Of a DNA stretch of 64,000 nucleotides, positions 1 through 10,204 are shown in pieces. The notes under the pieces were generated by a model that ran no database searches, was not told the origin of the DNA, and saw only the letters and a list, made by a program, of their open reading frames with translations. The position numbers and the translations under genes are program-made. Source of the DNA: Enoplosus armatus (taxonomy: Eukaryota > Chordata > Actinopteri > Centrarchiformes > Enoplosidae). The first letter of the stretch is position 1. Each line of letters opens with the position of its first letter. Where the stretch lies: the NCBI RefSeq assembly GCF_043641665.1, contig NC_092184.1, positions 16,428,108-16,492,107 of the forward strand. Reading direction: 5' to 3'.

Positions 1-1120
1 ACCTTCAAGGGGGCATCTCAGAGTATTGGGATGCCACTCAGCACAGCAGCAGACACTCCCCAGAGGATTAGAGCCAAGCTGACATAAATAAACACTTCTT
101 ATACAAATACTAGAACCATCATGAGCTGCGTCTTTTCACCAGCGTGTGATGTATATAAAGGTGCTCATGCTATATCCTCCCGCCCCTTGCAGGTGCCCAG
201 GCCAAACAGTAAGGGGTCACTATGACAGCAACACAGACATGAGCCCTCACTGGCTTCCCACCAATTATAGCGAGTTAACTCAGCCAAGCTGGAGATAGTG
301 GTGTTTTACCACTGCGCCATTTGTGCAACAGGTTTGGAACAGTTAACTCCACAACAAAAACAAACAATCACTAGAATATTTATGATGTATAGTTATTAAT
401 AAATATTATTTCAACTCCTACAATAGACACGCCTGCACATATTCTGTTTATTTATGTAGACATGATTTGGATTTTCCTGATCCCCGTTTGAAGAACCCAA
501 AACTCTTGAACTGCCATGTTAGTTTGCTTGTCATGTCTGTAAAGTAATCTTGCTGTGTTAAAAGTGCGAGAAACAGCCAGCCAGGGAGTGATTGTAAGGC
601 AAAGAAAAAGAACAAATATCAAACTCTTACTTTATAATTCCACATCTTGTTCACAGAATCTAAAAGAGGCCCTTAGTTTTTTGGGAACATGATGATCCGG
701 ATTCTCTTGTCTCTTCGTTCAGCCTCATTGTGTCATATCTTGGCTTTCACGCAACCCTTCATGGCCATGTCCCAACAACCAGATTATGGAAAAGATTAAG
801 CAACATTTCTGACAGTTTTAATGAAATCTGATAAGTGGATATGTTATGCTTATTTTCTGTTCTGCCTTGTTTTGAGAAACGGGAACAGAAATGGAAACAA
901 ACAAAACATTTTATAAAAACATATTTTTGTGATGAAGGTAAAACATATGGCTCTAAATAAACAGAAAACATGAAATTATTTATCCTGCAATTATAAATGC
1001 AGTGTATACAGTACGTGTACATATACAGTATCATATGTGTTTCAATAGACAGCCTGGTTGGAGTTGATTGAAGTTTGTTTTCTGTGACAGAAGATGGATG
1101 TGTTTTGTTTTCTGTGTACT
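1..1120. other. unique non-coding sequence, no gene seen
   Basis: AT-rich DNA without a recognisable gene, RNA or repeat. Open frames here are short or run into the TG microsatellite that follows. Nothing further is visible by eye. Confidence 0.6.
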
Positions 1121-1165
1121 TGTGTGTGTGTGTGTCTCTGTGTGTGTGTGTGTGTGTGTGTGTGT
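1121..1165. repeat. (TG)n microsatellite, interrupted
   Basis: TG dinucleotides broken once by a TCTC interruption near 1136. Read on the minus strand it produces a run of Thr-His codons, which explains the long minus-strand open frame across it. Confidence 0.95.
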
Positions 1166-1257
1166 CAAAAAACAAGTAAATCCAAGGTAGCCAGATATGC
1201 GTCACTCCATCCTGAGAGCCTGGAGGGTTGTTTTTAGAAATAACAGACTGGTGAGTG

Positions 1258-1560
1258 TAGGAGGGTTCTCTCACTTTTCCTTTCTTGTCCTCTCTCACAT
1301 CTTTTCCTTTCTTACTTTCTGTCTTTCTTTCTGACCACAGGCCCTCCTCTCACTTCCTCCCACTTGCATTTAAGAGGGAAAGCATCTGAAGAGAAGCTGT
1401 CTTCCTTTTCAGACCCCTAATCCCTTGTCTATTCATCTTCTTTTCTCCCATCCTCTCTCTTTCACCAGACACTGAAATGTCAAACACATGATTATCTGCC
1501 TTTCTCTCCCTTATCCCTCCCAGCTGCCCTTCTCTTCCATCTTTATTTTCTCTCCACCCT
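1258..1560. repeat. pyrimidine-rich low-complexity tract
   Basis: Dense C/T sequence (TTTCC, CTCTC and TTTCT motifs) with few purines for about 300 bases. It has no fixed period. It could form part of a polypyrimidine region but there is no exon-like sequence behind it. Confidence 0.7.
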
Positions 1561-1755
1561 CTGCTCCATGTTCTTGTTAGTACGTCTCTGATGGTCTCCT
1601 TTCCTAATATTAATTACGTGTTGATTTGTTGACTCGACAAGTGTTAATTGGAGTTTATCCAATAATACAACAGATATGTTTTTGAAGTGGGTGTTGAAAA
1701 CTAGGCCAGACAAATATAAACACTGGCATTTAATTGATGCAGTTTTTACACTCCT

Positions 1756-1862
1756 GGGGCCAAATGTATAAACCATGCGTACACATGAAAAGTGTACTTA
1801 CACCACTTTCCACGCAGGTTTCCGAGTGTCACTGAGTGTCACTGACACTGACAAGAAAGAGA
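1756..1862 (+). mobile_element. PIF/Harbinger-like terminal segment, left part
   Basis: The segment opens with GGGGCCAAATGTATAAACC and continues with repeated GTACAC/GTACTTAC-type words and TTTCCACGCAGGTTTC. This resembles the start of abundant fish Harbinger elements as I remember them (GGGGCC, TATAAAC, GTACGCAC and TTTCCACGC words). The same style of sequence resumes at 2232 after a LINE insertion. The opposite terminal repeat was not found, so the element is judged from word similarity and from the Harbinger-type coding relics at 2613-2723 and 3014-3307. Confidence 0.5.
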
Positions 1863-1879
1863 CTGGAAACCTGGACCTA

Positions 1880-1968
1880 CTTCACCTGTTCATATACTAC
1901 CTCATTATTTATTCTTTAAATGTGCCGGTGCAATACATATATGTCATACACAACAGCGCAATACATAA

Positions 1969-2019
<51 letters not shown>

Positions 2020-2231
2020 CATACATGCATATACATTGTTATTGCATATATTTTTTACTTTTATTTTCACTTAAATATTGTAAATGTGTATATTTTATTT
2101 TTTATTTTCTATTTCTTATTTTTATATTTTTTTTTACATACTTTAGCTTCTAATTTTGAATGGGAGCACCGGTACTGTACAATTTCCCCCCAGGGATCAA
2201 TAAAGTATTTCTGATTCTGATTCTGATTCTG
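1880..2231 (+). mobile_element. LINE 3' end (CR1/L2/Rex1-like), copy A
   Basis: The 3' end is diagnostic: CACCGGTACTGTACAATTTC, then a CCCC...GGGG hairpin-like word, GATCAATAAAGTATTTCTG and a terminal (GATTCTG)n run. This is the usual tail style of 5'-truncated fish non-LTR retrotransposons, which end in short tandem units instead of poly-A. A second copy lies on the minus strand at 27314-27500 and shares the CACTTAAATATTG and GTAAATGTGTATATTTT words upstream of the tail. The 5' boundary is approximate. It interrupts the Harbinger-like sequence that flanks it on both sides. Confidence 0.75.
1969..2019. repeat. (CATA)n-(CA)n-(TA)n compound microsatellite
   Basis: Four CATA units run into about eleven CA units and then about seven TA units, all inside LINE copy A. 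Confidence 0.9.
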
Positions 2232-2310
2232 TATACAAAATCCACGGGCGGTGAGAATATATGTACAGGTACACATCTTTCACACCATGCTTACCATATA
2301 CGCAGTCTTT
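2232..2310 (+). mobile_element. PIF/Harbinger-like segment, continuation
   Basis: Directly after the LINE tail come AAATCCACGGGCGGTGAG, ATGTACAGGTACACATC and CACACCATGCTTACC. These are the same class of words as at 1756-1862 and resemble decayed GTACGCAC-rich Harbinger termini. The join is taken as the downstream half of the element split by LINE copy A. No clear target-site duplication was found at the join. Confidence 0.4.
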
Positions 2311-2612
2311 TGAGTCCGATTAGTTTGATGTTGTGAGCTGGCAAAAAAGGACAATAAATATGTGAATTTGTTAATAGTTTAAAAAAACCTTTCCTATGAT
2401 TACACAGTGATGCATGAGTGATTAGCAACCTTTTTTTGACAAGCCTTAATTTCGTTCTATCTTGAGTAAATACGTTTGTCACTATGCATTATAATAATTA
2501 TACTGCTAATGATCTTTATATGAACAAAAAGGGGCATGGTTGTGCTTGGATTCCACAGGTGGTAGACTGCTCTAGCAGCCAGGAAAAGTTAAAAAAATTG
2601 TAAGGGCGTGTG

Positions 2613-2723
2613 CGGCACAGTCTGGCGGTGAGGAATGCAGTCCCCTTCCCACCTGAACGCGTCAGACCTGATGCCCCCTCCTTTGAACCCGATGAACACC
2701 AGCAAGCTGCAGCAGCAGTCTAA
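2613..2723 (+). pseudogene. possible HARBI1-type transposase C-terminal fragment
   Basis: A plus-strand frame reads RHSLAVRNAVPFPPE, then VRPDAPSFEPDEHQQAAAAV and a TAA stop. It resembles the end of Harbinger nucleases, where a C-[IV]-LHN-x-A-x-R/H-N motif is followed by P-rich and acidic sequence; here the Asn of LHN is Ser. Only this C-terminal stub is visible; the catalytic core is missing, either deleted or decayed beyond recognition between 2310 and 2600. It points toward the Myb/SANT-like relic at 3014-3307, which is on the other strand, as expected for a convergent two-gene Harbinger element. The match is short, so this could be chance. Confidence 0.3.
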
Positions 2724-3013
2724 CTGCGTCTTGATGTGATGCAGTGACTCTAAGCATGGTAAGTCAAGTGAAGATTGTGTGTGTTTTATAGAAGTGGTAG
2801 TGTACAGCTTATTTCACTTAATGATTCCTTTAGTGTCACTTGCAATTCCCTCAGGTCCATGGCAGGATTATTAATACAATATAATTTTGTTTTGTGACTG
2901 TAGGACAGTGGGACATGTGCATGTGCCGGGGCACCTCAACCTGTTGGCTGGAGGCACCAGGGTCTCCACCAGAATCTGTGAATAAAATATTCTACATTGA
3001 AACAAAGGACAGA

Positions 3014-3307
3014 CTAGTCTTTTTTTATTGCAAGTCCGATTACAGTAAGATTCAAACTGGGCGGCTCACCAAGTTCCATCTGTGTCTCCTCGCTGCGCGC
3101 AGTAATGTGATTCTTGGCCTCATGCTTGAAATCAGACCACTTTTTAAAAAAATCTAAACTAATGGCGTTCACTGCTTCGGTTACTTTCTGTTTCATTTTG
3201 TTGGTAATGCCAGAGCTTGGGCTTCCAAATAATTTGCATTTTCTTCTGTTAATGTGATCAACCATTATTTCTACTTCACAGTTAATCAAAGTTCTTGCCG
3301 TCTCCAC
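3014..3307 (-). pseudogene. Myb/SANT-like DNA-binding protein of a Harbinger element
   Basis: The minus-strand frame (97 codons from its ATG) contains NCEVEIMVDHINRRKCKLFG, then SGITNKMKQK, VTEAVNAIS, FFKKWSDFKHEAKNHITAR and a following E-E-T-Q-x-x-x-G-E-P-P word. This order is that of the Myb/SANT-like domain carried by the second protein of vertebrate PIF/Harbinger transposons (Myb_DNA-bind_5 type): helix 1 with EVE..VD.I..RK..LFG, then G.TN..K...W..V..AVNA, then a KKKWSD helix, then the ETQ..G..PP linker. Part of helix 2 to helix 3 is shortened around VTEAVNAIS-FFKKW, so the copy is damaged. In intact elements this protein helps the transposase bind DNA and enter the nucleus. The sequence directly downstream on the minus strand (2900-3010) stays open with an acidic Ser/Gly-rich look. 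Family assignment is from memory of the motif. Confidence 0.65.
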
Positions 3308-3309
3308 AT

Positions 3310-3960
3310 GGTATCTTCGTAGCCGCTGTAGCTCAGATGTGTGAGCTATAAACTTAGGGCCATACCTACGCTTTAACTCCTTAATGCACAGCTATAAATT
3401 TGGATTTAGATTAAATCTCCACTTGTGCACCTCCGTCACTCAATCTGTTCAAATCCTATGATTCACAAAGCGCTCAAACAATTGTGTCAAACTGTGCCCT
3501 GTTGGTGGCATTAGCGATAAGGTCAGGGTTCAATTGAAGCAATAGGATTCAATTTATGAGGTGGTGCCTGAGAGTAAGATAACCAGGTTTGGGCTAGCTA
3601 TAGCTGAAGAAGAAGAGCTGTGTTGTATTGTTGTTTATAGCTTGCTGACTTTTTTAGCAACAGAAAAACCATGCTGGTGGACTCCTAACTCCTAACTACC
3701 ATATGCTGTTTATTTTTGTAATGTGAAGCAATAAAACCACTTCTCAGGATAAATTATCCCCTCATGTCTGCAGAATGTGCCGACATTAGGCAGAAGGATG
3801 AACTTGAAAAAGTCAGAACAGACTGAATTTTACTCTGAACTTAGAACTGCATTTTCTTGATGGATCTTCTAGGTCTCAACTACACTCTGTAGCTGCACTG
3901 GGATCAGATAGTGTAGGTCTCTGGGTATCTGATGTACAGAGAAAGTAGAACAGTCATTAA
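3310..3960. other. non-coding stretch, probably the outer end of the Harbinger element and flank
   Basis: Upstream (on the minus strand) of the Myb/SANT-like frame. A matching terminal inverted repeat to GGGGCCAAATGTATAAACC at 1756 should lie here but was not found. Nothing else is recognised. Confidence 0.4.
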
Positions 3961-4865
3961 ACAGGCAAAAAAGAAATTGGATGAGAATGAACAAAAATAG
4001 TAGACGAAGCAATTCAAATGGTTCAAGAGGAGTTGTCCTTCATGGAAGGCAAGGCAGTGGGGGGCCGTTAGGGAGCAAAGCTGGAATGTCTACACCTAAA
4101 AGAGATGAAAGTATTATGCAGAGCTGCAGCGGTCCCACAAAGCTTTAGAACAGGAGATAAAAGCTCTTGGCAACAAACTGAATGAATCTGATATTGCCAC
4201 AGTAAATCCTACCCAAAACCTTTGCCAGTCAAGGTGCCTGAAGTGATCGATCTGAGGAAGTTCTACACCTGTATTTGTGAAGTTGAAGGAGGGCAATATG
4301 AGAAACTCACACTGGCTCATACACCAACCTGATGCAACAGATAAAGAGTGGATTCTGAATTGATTCTGCTTGAAATAAAAACTGATTTCACCCTGCCTGA
4401 GCCTTAGAAAACACATTAAAGGCACATTACAAAGAAAATGACAACCTAGCAAAACCTCTCTCAAGGACTGACGATCATCGCATGCTCCTTTGTCACCCAA
4501 TTTGACAAACCTGATCCCCAAATCCTGTCTACCCAGACCCAGATCTGCTTCACAGAAAGGACTTTAACAGTGCTCTAACAGCTTATTAACGGTGAGCTAG
4601 CCAAAACGCTTATGGTTCCAGATAACTCACCCCTTCCAGAGAGAAATTAGATCTTACTGTCCCTGAACCTGGGTAAACTAAAGTTTCTGACACTGAAATA
4701 GGCCATCTGTGAATGCTGTAGATACTTAATCATGGTTCTTCTTTTGCAGGTTTTGCAGAATCTGCTTACATACTGACAGTAATGAGGTTAAAAACTAGAT
4801 GGGTCATGGGTTACTTAAGTCAGGCAAAGCAAAAGCAATTAGCTTACCAAGAATGCCAGTAAAAG
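3961..4865. other. unassigned sequence in front of the integrase relic
   Basis: Lies directly upstream of the Ty3/gypsy integrase and may belong to the same retrotransposon. On the plus strand near 4115-4200 a short frame reads SHKALEQEIKALGNKLNESD, which has a coiled-coil look, but frames are broken throughout and no protease, reverse transcriptase or RNase H motif is visible. An LTR was not identified. Confidence 0.3.
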
Positions 4866-6060
4866 ATCTATACGACAGTTCAGCCATTTTCCAAAGATGA
4901 GATGCAGATGCAGCACAACAACAATATCCTGTGACTGGCAAAATATTTGATTTCTGAATGAGAAATAAGAGACCTGTTGCACACACACTGAAAGCTGAGC
5001 TTCTTGAGGCTGTAGACAGGAAGTTGGGCAAGCACAAGGTGATTAGCACAGATGGGGCCATGCACAGGATGAATCAAACCAAATGGCAGCCTGTGCTTCC
5101 AGAAGAGCATCGTGCTTTCATTCTCAATGAGCTGCACAAACGAAATGGGTCACTTGGGCACAGAGAGGCCAATAAAGTTGATTAGGGTCTGTTTCTTTTG
5201 GCCCAAAGTGCAAATGTGTGCAAGTGTCTCAAGAACAGAAAGCAAACAGACAGGCATGTGCACCCCTGATAAGAATTTAAACCATTCCAGCTGGTTTCAC
5301 TTGACTTTGTGTATCTTAAAAAAATGTGTTTGTGGTTATGAGAAGACACTCATGATAATGAACCATTACACTTATTTTGTCTGAGAAAATGCAAGTACCA
5401 GCTAATGACCAAAGTTTAGTTTTTCAGAAATGCTGCGCCACAACTCGGGATGAGACTCAAAGCACTCTTTAGTATCTGCGGGTCTCCAGCCAGCCCATAT
5501 CACTCTCAGGGGAAAGGACAAAGAGAGAGCTTTAATGGAATTGTTCTCTTTATGTTAAAAACACTTTCTGATGAGCAGAAATGGGAATTGAAAATTCACC
5601 CCGCCCCCCAAGGTCATGGGTGCCTATAATTGCACAGCTAATGAGGCCACAGGCTACTCTCTGTGCTTCTGGCGTTTGGCAGGCCATCCACACTCCCAAT
5701 AGACCTCCAGTTCAGGATTCAATAGGAAGAATGCCCAGGCTACAGGGACTGTAGGGAGCAGATAGAGGAAATTAACAGTATAACATGAGAGTCCTGCTTC
5801 TAGTGGCCAGTCATGTCCTGGAGAAATATGTGACTGAGAGAGGATGACCGACCTAAATACAGTCACAAAGGACGTCCTTCTAGCAAACTGAATTGAATTG
5901 AAAAATTGAAATTGAAAATAGTCACTAAAAAGATTCCCACTTAAAGTAAAGGCAAAGACAAACTGAAACAAACACGTGCCTGAGCATACACAACAAATTA
6001 GTAGTGATGACGAATCAGATGATGATATTCCTGCAATGATAGTCACATGGTCTCCTGTTA
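4866..6060 (+). pseudogene. Ty3/gypsy retrotransposon integrase relic
   Basis: Four pieces occur in order on the plus strand, in shifting frames. (1) 4958-5185: a frame with WQPVLPEEHRAFILNELHKR followed by a GSLGHREANK word, the H..NG.LG.ER region of the zinc-binding HHCC domain. (2) 5185-5384: FFWPKVQMCASVSR and then FHLTLCILKKCVCGYEKTL and NHYT, the FYWP-x-M and start of the core domain that normally carries the first catalytic Asp. (3) 5525-5640: a GIVLFMLKTLSDEQKWELKI word and then AYNCTANEATGYS, the late core region. (4) 5990-6056: SSDDESDDDIPAMIVTWSPV, an acidic tail often seen at the end of fish gypsy Pol. Stops and frameshifts separate all pieces, so it cannot make a working enzyme. 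An intact copy would insert retrotransposon cDNA into chromosomes. No LTRs or reverse transcriptase are seen here. Confidence 0.8.
5886..5926. repeat. AATTG-rich short repeat
   Basis: Several imperfect GAATTG/AAATTG units inside the decayed integrase region. Confidence 0.6.
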
Positions 6061-6906
6061 AAACCCAACAGGGGTGTACTGACTTTGTGAGTTTTTGGCC
6101 ACAAAGATGGCAGTGTATTCATGACTGTGGGGCACAGTTGACTGGGTGACTTTATAGCCTGAATGCACACTTGTCAACATACTGCACATTCAATGTTATT
6201 ATTTTCCATGCACTCAAGTTTAAGGTATCAGGAGGTATAATTGAGTGTTCAAGTGTGGGAGGCTTAATGTACATTCATGAGGCTGTTTCAGGAGGACATT
6301 TAGTGAATTGAATTTATGTAAATTGAATGTTAATTAATTTTATTTTGGAATTGCATTTTCTACATGTATATACAAGGTTTATCATTCTCTTTTTTTATAT
6401 TTTTAGGTGGGTAAACATGGGCTTATCCTGTTATACATAATGGGGTGACTTACCACAGTCCATATGACAGATGAAAAGAATCTGAAATACTTCACAAAAT
6501 TCTGCATTGGGGATTATAGACTAATCATAAAGCTTAAGGCACACAGGTGACATAATGCTGAAAATACAGTCAAATCTACAGGGCGACATAAAGAATACTC
6601 ACTATATCCTCCTCCACCTCAGCACATTCCTAAATGTCGTCTGCCTGCTTGAGGGTGGAGAAATCCATCAGTGGAGGTCGTTTCAGGTTCTACAGGTATG
6701 ATGCTCACCGGGAAAAGAAGTGGTTCTTTCGGCCAGGGTTGTTTGCTCCAGGTCCTCACACCACATGCATTGCTAATTTTTTATCCAAGCAGCCACTCTG
6801 GTGAAGAGCACTGCATATTGTAGATTTGAGTACTGCTGTCACGGCTTCATATTTCTCTATGGCAAACTTCATAGGTTGTTTGCTGAAAAGCTTGACAGTA
6901 TCTGCA

Positions 6907-6908
<2 letters not shown>
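6061..6908. other. unique non-coding sequence
   Basis: AT-rich, no recognisable gene or repeat. A minus-strand open frame of about 106 codons (6756-7076) crosses the TG microsatellite below and contains no motif I recognise. Confidence 0.5.

Positions 6909-6946
<38 letters not shown>
6909..6946. repeat. (TG)19 microsatellite
   Basis: An uninterrupted run of TG dinucleotides. Confidence 0.97.
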
Positions 6947-6948
<2 letters not shown>

Positions 6949-7860
6949 CTTGACAAGTCAGGAAATATGGTCTTCAAACCATAGGCCAAGTTGCCAGCTT
7001 TAAAGAAACTTCTTGGTGGCTGTGCCAAAGTATCACTGGCTTGTGAGAGAATTCTTGCGCACATTAGCCAATACACACCCTTGTGGTCTATTATATTGCT
7101 AAGTTGTGTTGTGTATTGTTATGCCAAACCGTCTTTCTTAACTCCAGTCTTTGGCAATGACTAATAGAGGGCATTCAAAGCTTAATGTGAAATTGTTCCA
7201 GCATGCTGAAAATAAAGATTGTGATGTGATTCACGACACGCACATGAACCCAGAGGTACCGAGCATTGTGCAAGCACGGTTTCTTAAATTCAAATTAATG
7301 ATGAAACTCAAGCACATTCTTATTATTAAGGGCCCAAATGAATGCAGGACCTATTCTGACTTGAGTTTTATGATAGACCACAGGGACTGATGGTTGGTTC
7401 AGATCTCTTGGTAGGGCTGTCAGACAGCTAACTTAAGCCTGCTGTCAGCTTTTTGATAAGTAATAGTGCTCTGAGTTCTTTTTTAGCCTCATTCTGCGTC
7501 TCTTTTCCTCTCTCTCTCTTCTATGCCAGGCACCATTTTCCCTCAACAGCTTTGATGTTTCTCTCTTCCACTCTTCCCTTCTGTCCTTTATTCTAATCCA
7601 CTTAGTCTCCCCTTTCTGTGTCTCTCTTTCCTCCCCAGCCCTCCCTGTCTCTCCCCAATCCTTTCCTCCCTGTAAAATTCAGGTGAAACTTCCCAAGTTA
7701 AGTAGTTTTTCTTCTCTGCTCCTGTCTTCCTATCATCCTTCCCTCCCATGCCTGCTGATTAGCAGCTGCTCTTCTCCACCTTTGTCCCCTTCGCGCTCGC
7801 CTCCGTCGCCGTGCTGAGGAAGTTACCCTGACTTTGAAGGAAGCATGATATTTCAAGCTG
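6947..7860. other. unique sequence, pyrimidine-rich from 7490 to 7800
   Basis: No gene recognised. From about 7490 the plus strand is strongly C/T-biased (CTCTCTCTCTTC, CCCTTTC, TTCCTCCC words). The strand then flips to a purine-rich, GACA-biased tract after 7860, so a pyrimidine block and a purine block face each other around 7800-7860. Confidence 0.5.
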
Positions 7861-8600
7861 AGCGGAGAGAATGAGCGAGAGAGACAGAGGAAAGACAGAA
7901 GGCAAGGGGAGGAAAAGAAAGAAAGTGGTTACTGATGAACTGACAGAGGAACAGACACAAGAATCAAGCTGTGCAGACACTGACAAGGAAACTGACAGGA
8001 TAACCAGGATCAACAAAGCTAAATGCAGACAAGTAGTTAGACTGACAGAACGACTGAGAGGAATACAGTTACAAGCAGATATAAACACAAAATAGACAAT
8101 GACAATAGAACATAAAGGGCACACACTGACAGGGAAACATGGAAGTGGCACAAAGACATTTTTAAATTTACAATTTCACATTTTAGACACATAGCTGAGG
8201 GACTAAATCTCCAATTTAAGTTCCAAAGACAAAGGCAGTAAGCTTGCATGTAAATGGATAGACAGACGTTAAGGGCAAAGACAAGTAGGCAGACTGCCAT
8301 ACTGTATTCAGATTGGCAAATAAGCAAATGCTCAAGAAGACGGATGGGAAATTGTACAAAGTGAGAGAAGAGAGACAGGAATGCAGAACGTGCAAATAGT
8401 CAGACAGGCAGATAGGTTTGGCAGATGGGCTCGGAGGTGTGCAAACATGCAGGCCTCTGGGTGGGCAGACACACAAACAAACAAACAAACAAACAGAGAG
8501 TCGAGCAAACTTTGAAATGAAGAGGCAGATACACAGACAAGTAAGCAAACAGGCACAATGAAAGACACACAGGCAGAGAGGAAGAGGAGTAGGGATGGGA
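7861..8600 (+). repeat. GACAGA/CAGACA-biased degenerate repeat tract
   Basis: For more than 700 bases the plus strand is built from short words such as GACAGA, CAGACA, GGCAGA, AAGACA and CAAAGAC with no fixed period. It contains an exact (AAAC)n run at 8473-8498. The minus strand therefore shows long frames of CLSVCLFVC type, which are artefacts of the composition. It looks like an old, drifted tetranucleotide (GACA) array. Confidence 0.7.
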
Positions 8601-8676
8601 GGAATATTCACTCAGCATCTTATGATGGTATTGCTCTACTTTGCTTTTCTCTCTGTCATCAGACATACTCTCTCAT

Positions 8677-8677
<1 letters not shown>

Positions 8678-8722
<45 letters not shown>
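8678..8722. repeat. (CA)22 microsatellite
   Basis: An uninterrupted CA run. Confidence 0.97.
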
Positions 8723-8725
<3 letters not shown>

Positions 8726-8846
8726 CACATGCTTACAGACACAGACATACAGCCAAGCAATCCAGTGCTTACCCAGGCATGCCAGGCTGAGTGCCATCAG
8801 GAGCCAGGGAGAAGCAGCATGCGGCTTTTGAGTGCTTACACACCGT

Positions 8847-8864
8847 ACACACACACACACACAC
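8847..8864. repeat. (CA)9 microsatellite
   Basis: A short CA run 125 bases after the longer one. Confidence 0.9.
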
Positions 8865-9044
8865 AGAAAGAAAAAGTGAGAGAGAGCACTGACATCTGTT
8901 ACTGGCTCAAGTTCAGGCAAATCAACTTATGCCACACTAGAACAGAATTCCCATATGAATTCCTATGATGTGAAACTGTTCATTCAATATTTCTCTATAA
9001 CACCAATCTTCCACAACTAGAAACCATGGCGCAAATGCCTATTC

Positions 9045-9385
9045 AAGGCTAAAATGAACATAAACAGAAATGTAAAAGCAACTATTTGTGATTTTAGGGG
9101 GTTTGGAGCTATTTCTTATTCCTTGGCAGCATCTCCAACTGTAGCGCAGGTTGCCAGATATGATTGGTGAGCAGAGATTTTGGTAAGAAGGTATGAAACC
9201 TGGCAATCTCACATGATGACAAGACTCCAGGTTACTGTGCAAAGTCACTGCACCCAGCTGTTGTTTACCAAGAAATAGTTGCGCCACATAAATCTCCCTA
9301 AAATCACAAATTGTTTACATTCCTGTTTCTGTATGATGTTTCCCCCTGCTGCTTGTCTTTGTGCTAAGCTAGGCTAAAAACTGAC
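9045..9385. mobile_element. palindromic non-autonomous DNA element (fold-back/MITE)
   Basis: The left arm (about 9060-9170) carries TTTGTGATTTTAGGG, CTATTTCTTATTCC and CAGGTTGCCAGAT. The right arm (about 9190-9330) read in reverse complement carries AATTTGTGATTTTAGGGAG, AACTATTTCTTGG, CAGTGACTTTGCAC and GATTGCCAGG. The two arms are thus an imperfect inverted repeat of roughly 110-130 bases around a short centre. Beyond the right arm, in the same reversed sense, comes TTAGCCTAGCTTAGCACAAA, AGCAGGGGGAAAC. This combination is recalled as a very abundant percomorph repeat. It encodes nothing. The copy is diverged and its outer ends are approximate. Confidence 0.7.
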
Positions 9386-10140
9386 TCCAGCAATGTACTT
9401 CTGGACTGCACTTAATATCAATATATAACTCAATATTTCTTATATTAACAATGAATGAAATGACTATGTGTAATGAGAATGGGGTCACTCGTACCCACAG
9501 AGATGTGTTACCTGACTCTGCAGTTCCCCTCAGCTCTGCGTAGCATTTTAGCAAACCTTCAGCTCACTGTTTTGGTTTTGCAGCCCACAACTTTAATGTT
9601 TTGGTTCACTCCCACTGCTCTCATCAACCTTGTTTCCAGCCACAGCAGGCAGGCATGTTTAGAAGAAAAAACAACACTACACTACCTAACAGAAGAGGCA
9701 AAAACTCTAGCAACATATATAGTATAAAGAACAACTTTATTTAGGGTTAGGATGACCCTGATGAAGGCCTGATGTATGCGTCAAATATTGGTCTCCCAAT
9801 AAACATTTCAACTTTTAATTGAGATTTAAACAAAAATCAATTAATAGAGTTTTAATGCACAAACAGTGGTAGCTTATCGATACCTTATCCTCTCACTCAA
9901 GGAAAGAATGCAAATAAGCATGTTTCGTTTTGAACAATTCCTTTAATTGATAAGCTCTGTTGGATTTGAGTATACTCATATATATGGTATACTAATGATA
10001 TCCATGGTCTCATAAATTTCTGATTTGGTGATTTGGGAAAGTGTGCTCCCCGCACCCAACCCTGAATTTAATTCAGACTTTATCCTGAGCAGTATAGATG
10101 GTATGTTGTATTGCTGGCTCTCTTATAGATAGTACTGTAT
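9386..10140. other. unique non-coding sequence
   Basis: AT-rich; no gene, RNA or repeat recognised. Confidence 0.5.
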
Positions 10141-10204
10141 ATCTTATTTTGTTGCTGCTGCAATGACCCAATTTCCCCACAGGGATCATTAAAGTTTCAT
10201 CTTA
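10141..10204 (+). mobile_element. CR1/L2-like LINE 3' tail fragment
   Basis: Reads CCAATTTCCCCACAGGGATC then ATTAAAGTTTCATCTTA. The CCCC-AC-AGGG hairpin word followed by an (A)TAAAG(T) word and the start of a CATCTTA unit is the normal ending of fish CR1/L2-type LINEs. It differs from the GATTCTG-tailed copies at 2231 and 27314, so it is a different family or subfamily. Only the last few dozen bases are recognisable. Confidence 0.6.

Noticed and set aside
759..1298. 179-codon minus-strand open frame
   Set aside because: The centre is a poly Thr-His run from the TG microsatellite; the rest has no motif.
1775..2153. Overlapping plus-strand frames rich in Thr-His, Ile-Tyr and Phe
   Set aside because: They run through CA/TA repeats and the T-rich LINE 3' end.
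3440..3460. GTTCAAATCCT, a tRNA B-box-like word
   Set aside because: No A box or cloverleaf can be built around it.
6756..7076. 106-codon minus-strand frame with a fairly normal amino-acid mix
   Set aside because: It crosses a TG microsatellite and I could match no part to a protein family; left as unexplained.
7759..8666. Several minus-strand frames of CLSVCLFVC type that resemble membrane segments
   Set aside because: The hydrophobic Cys/Leu/Val pattern is what a GACAGACA-biased strand gives in reverse.
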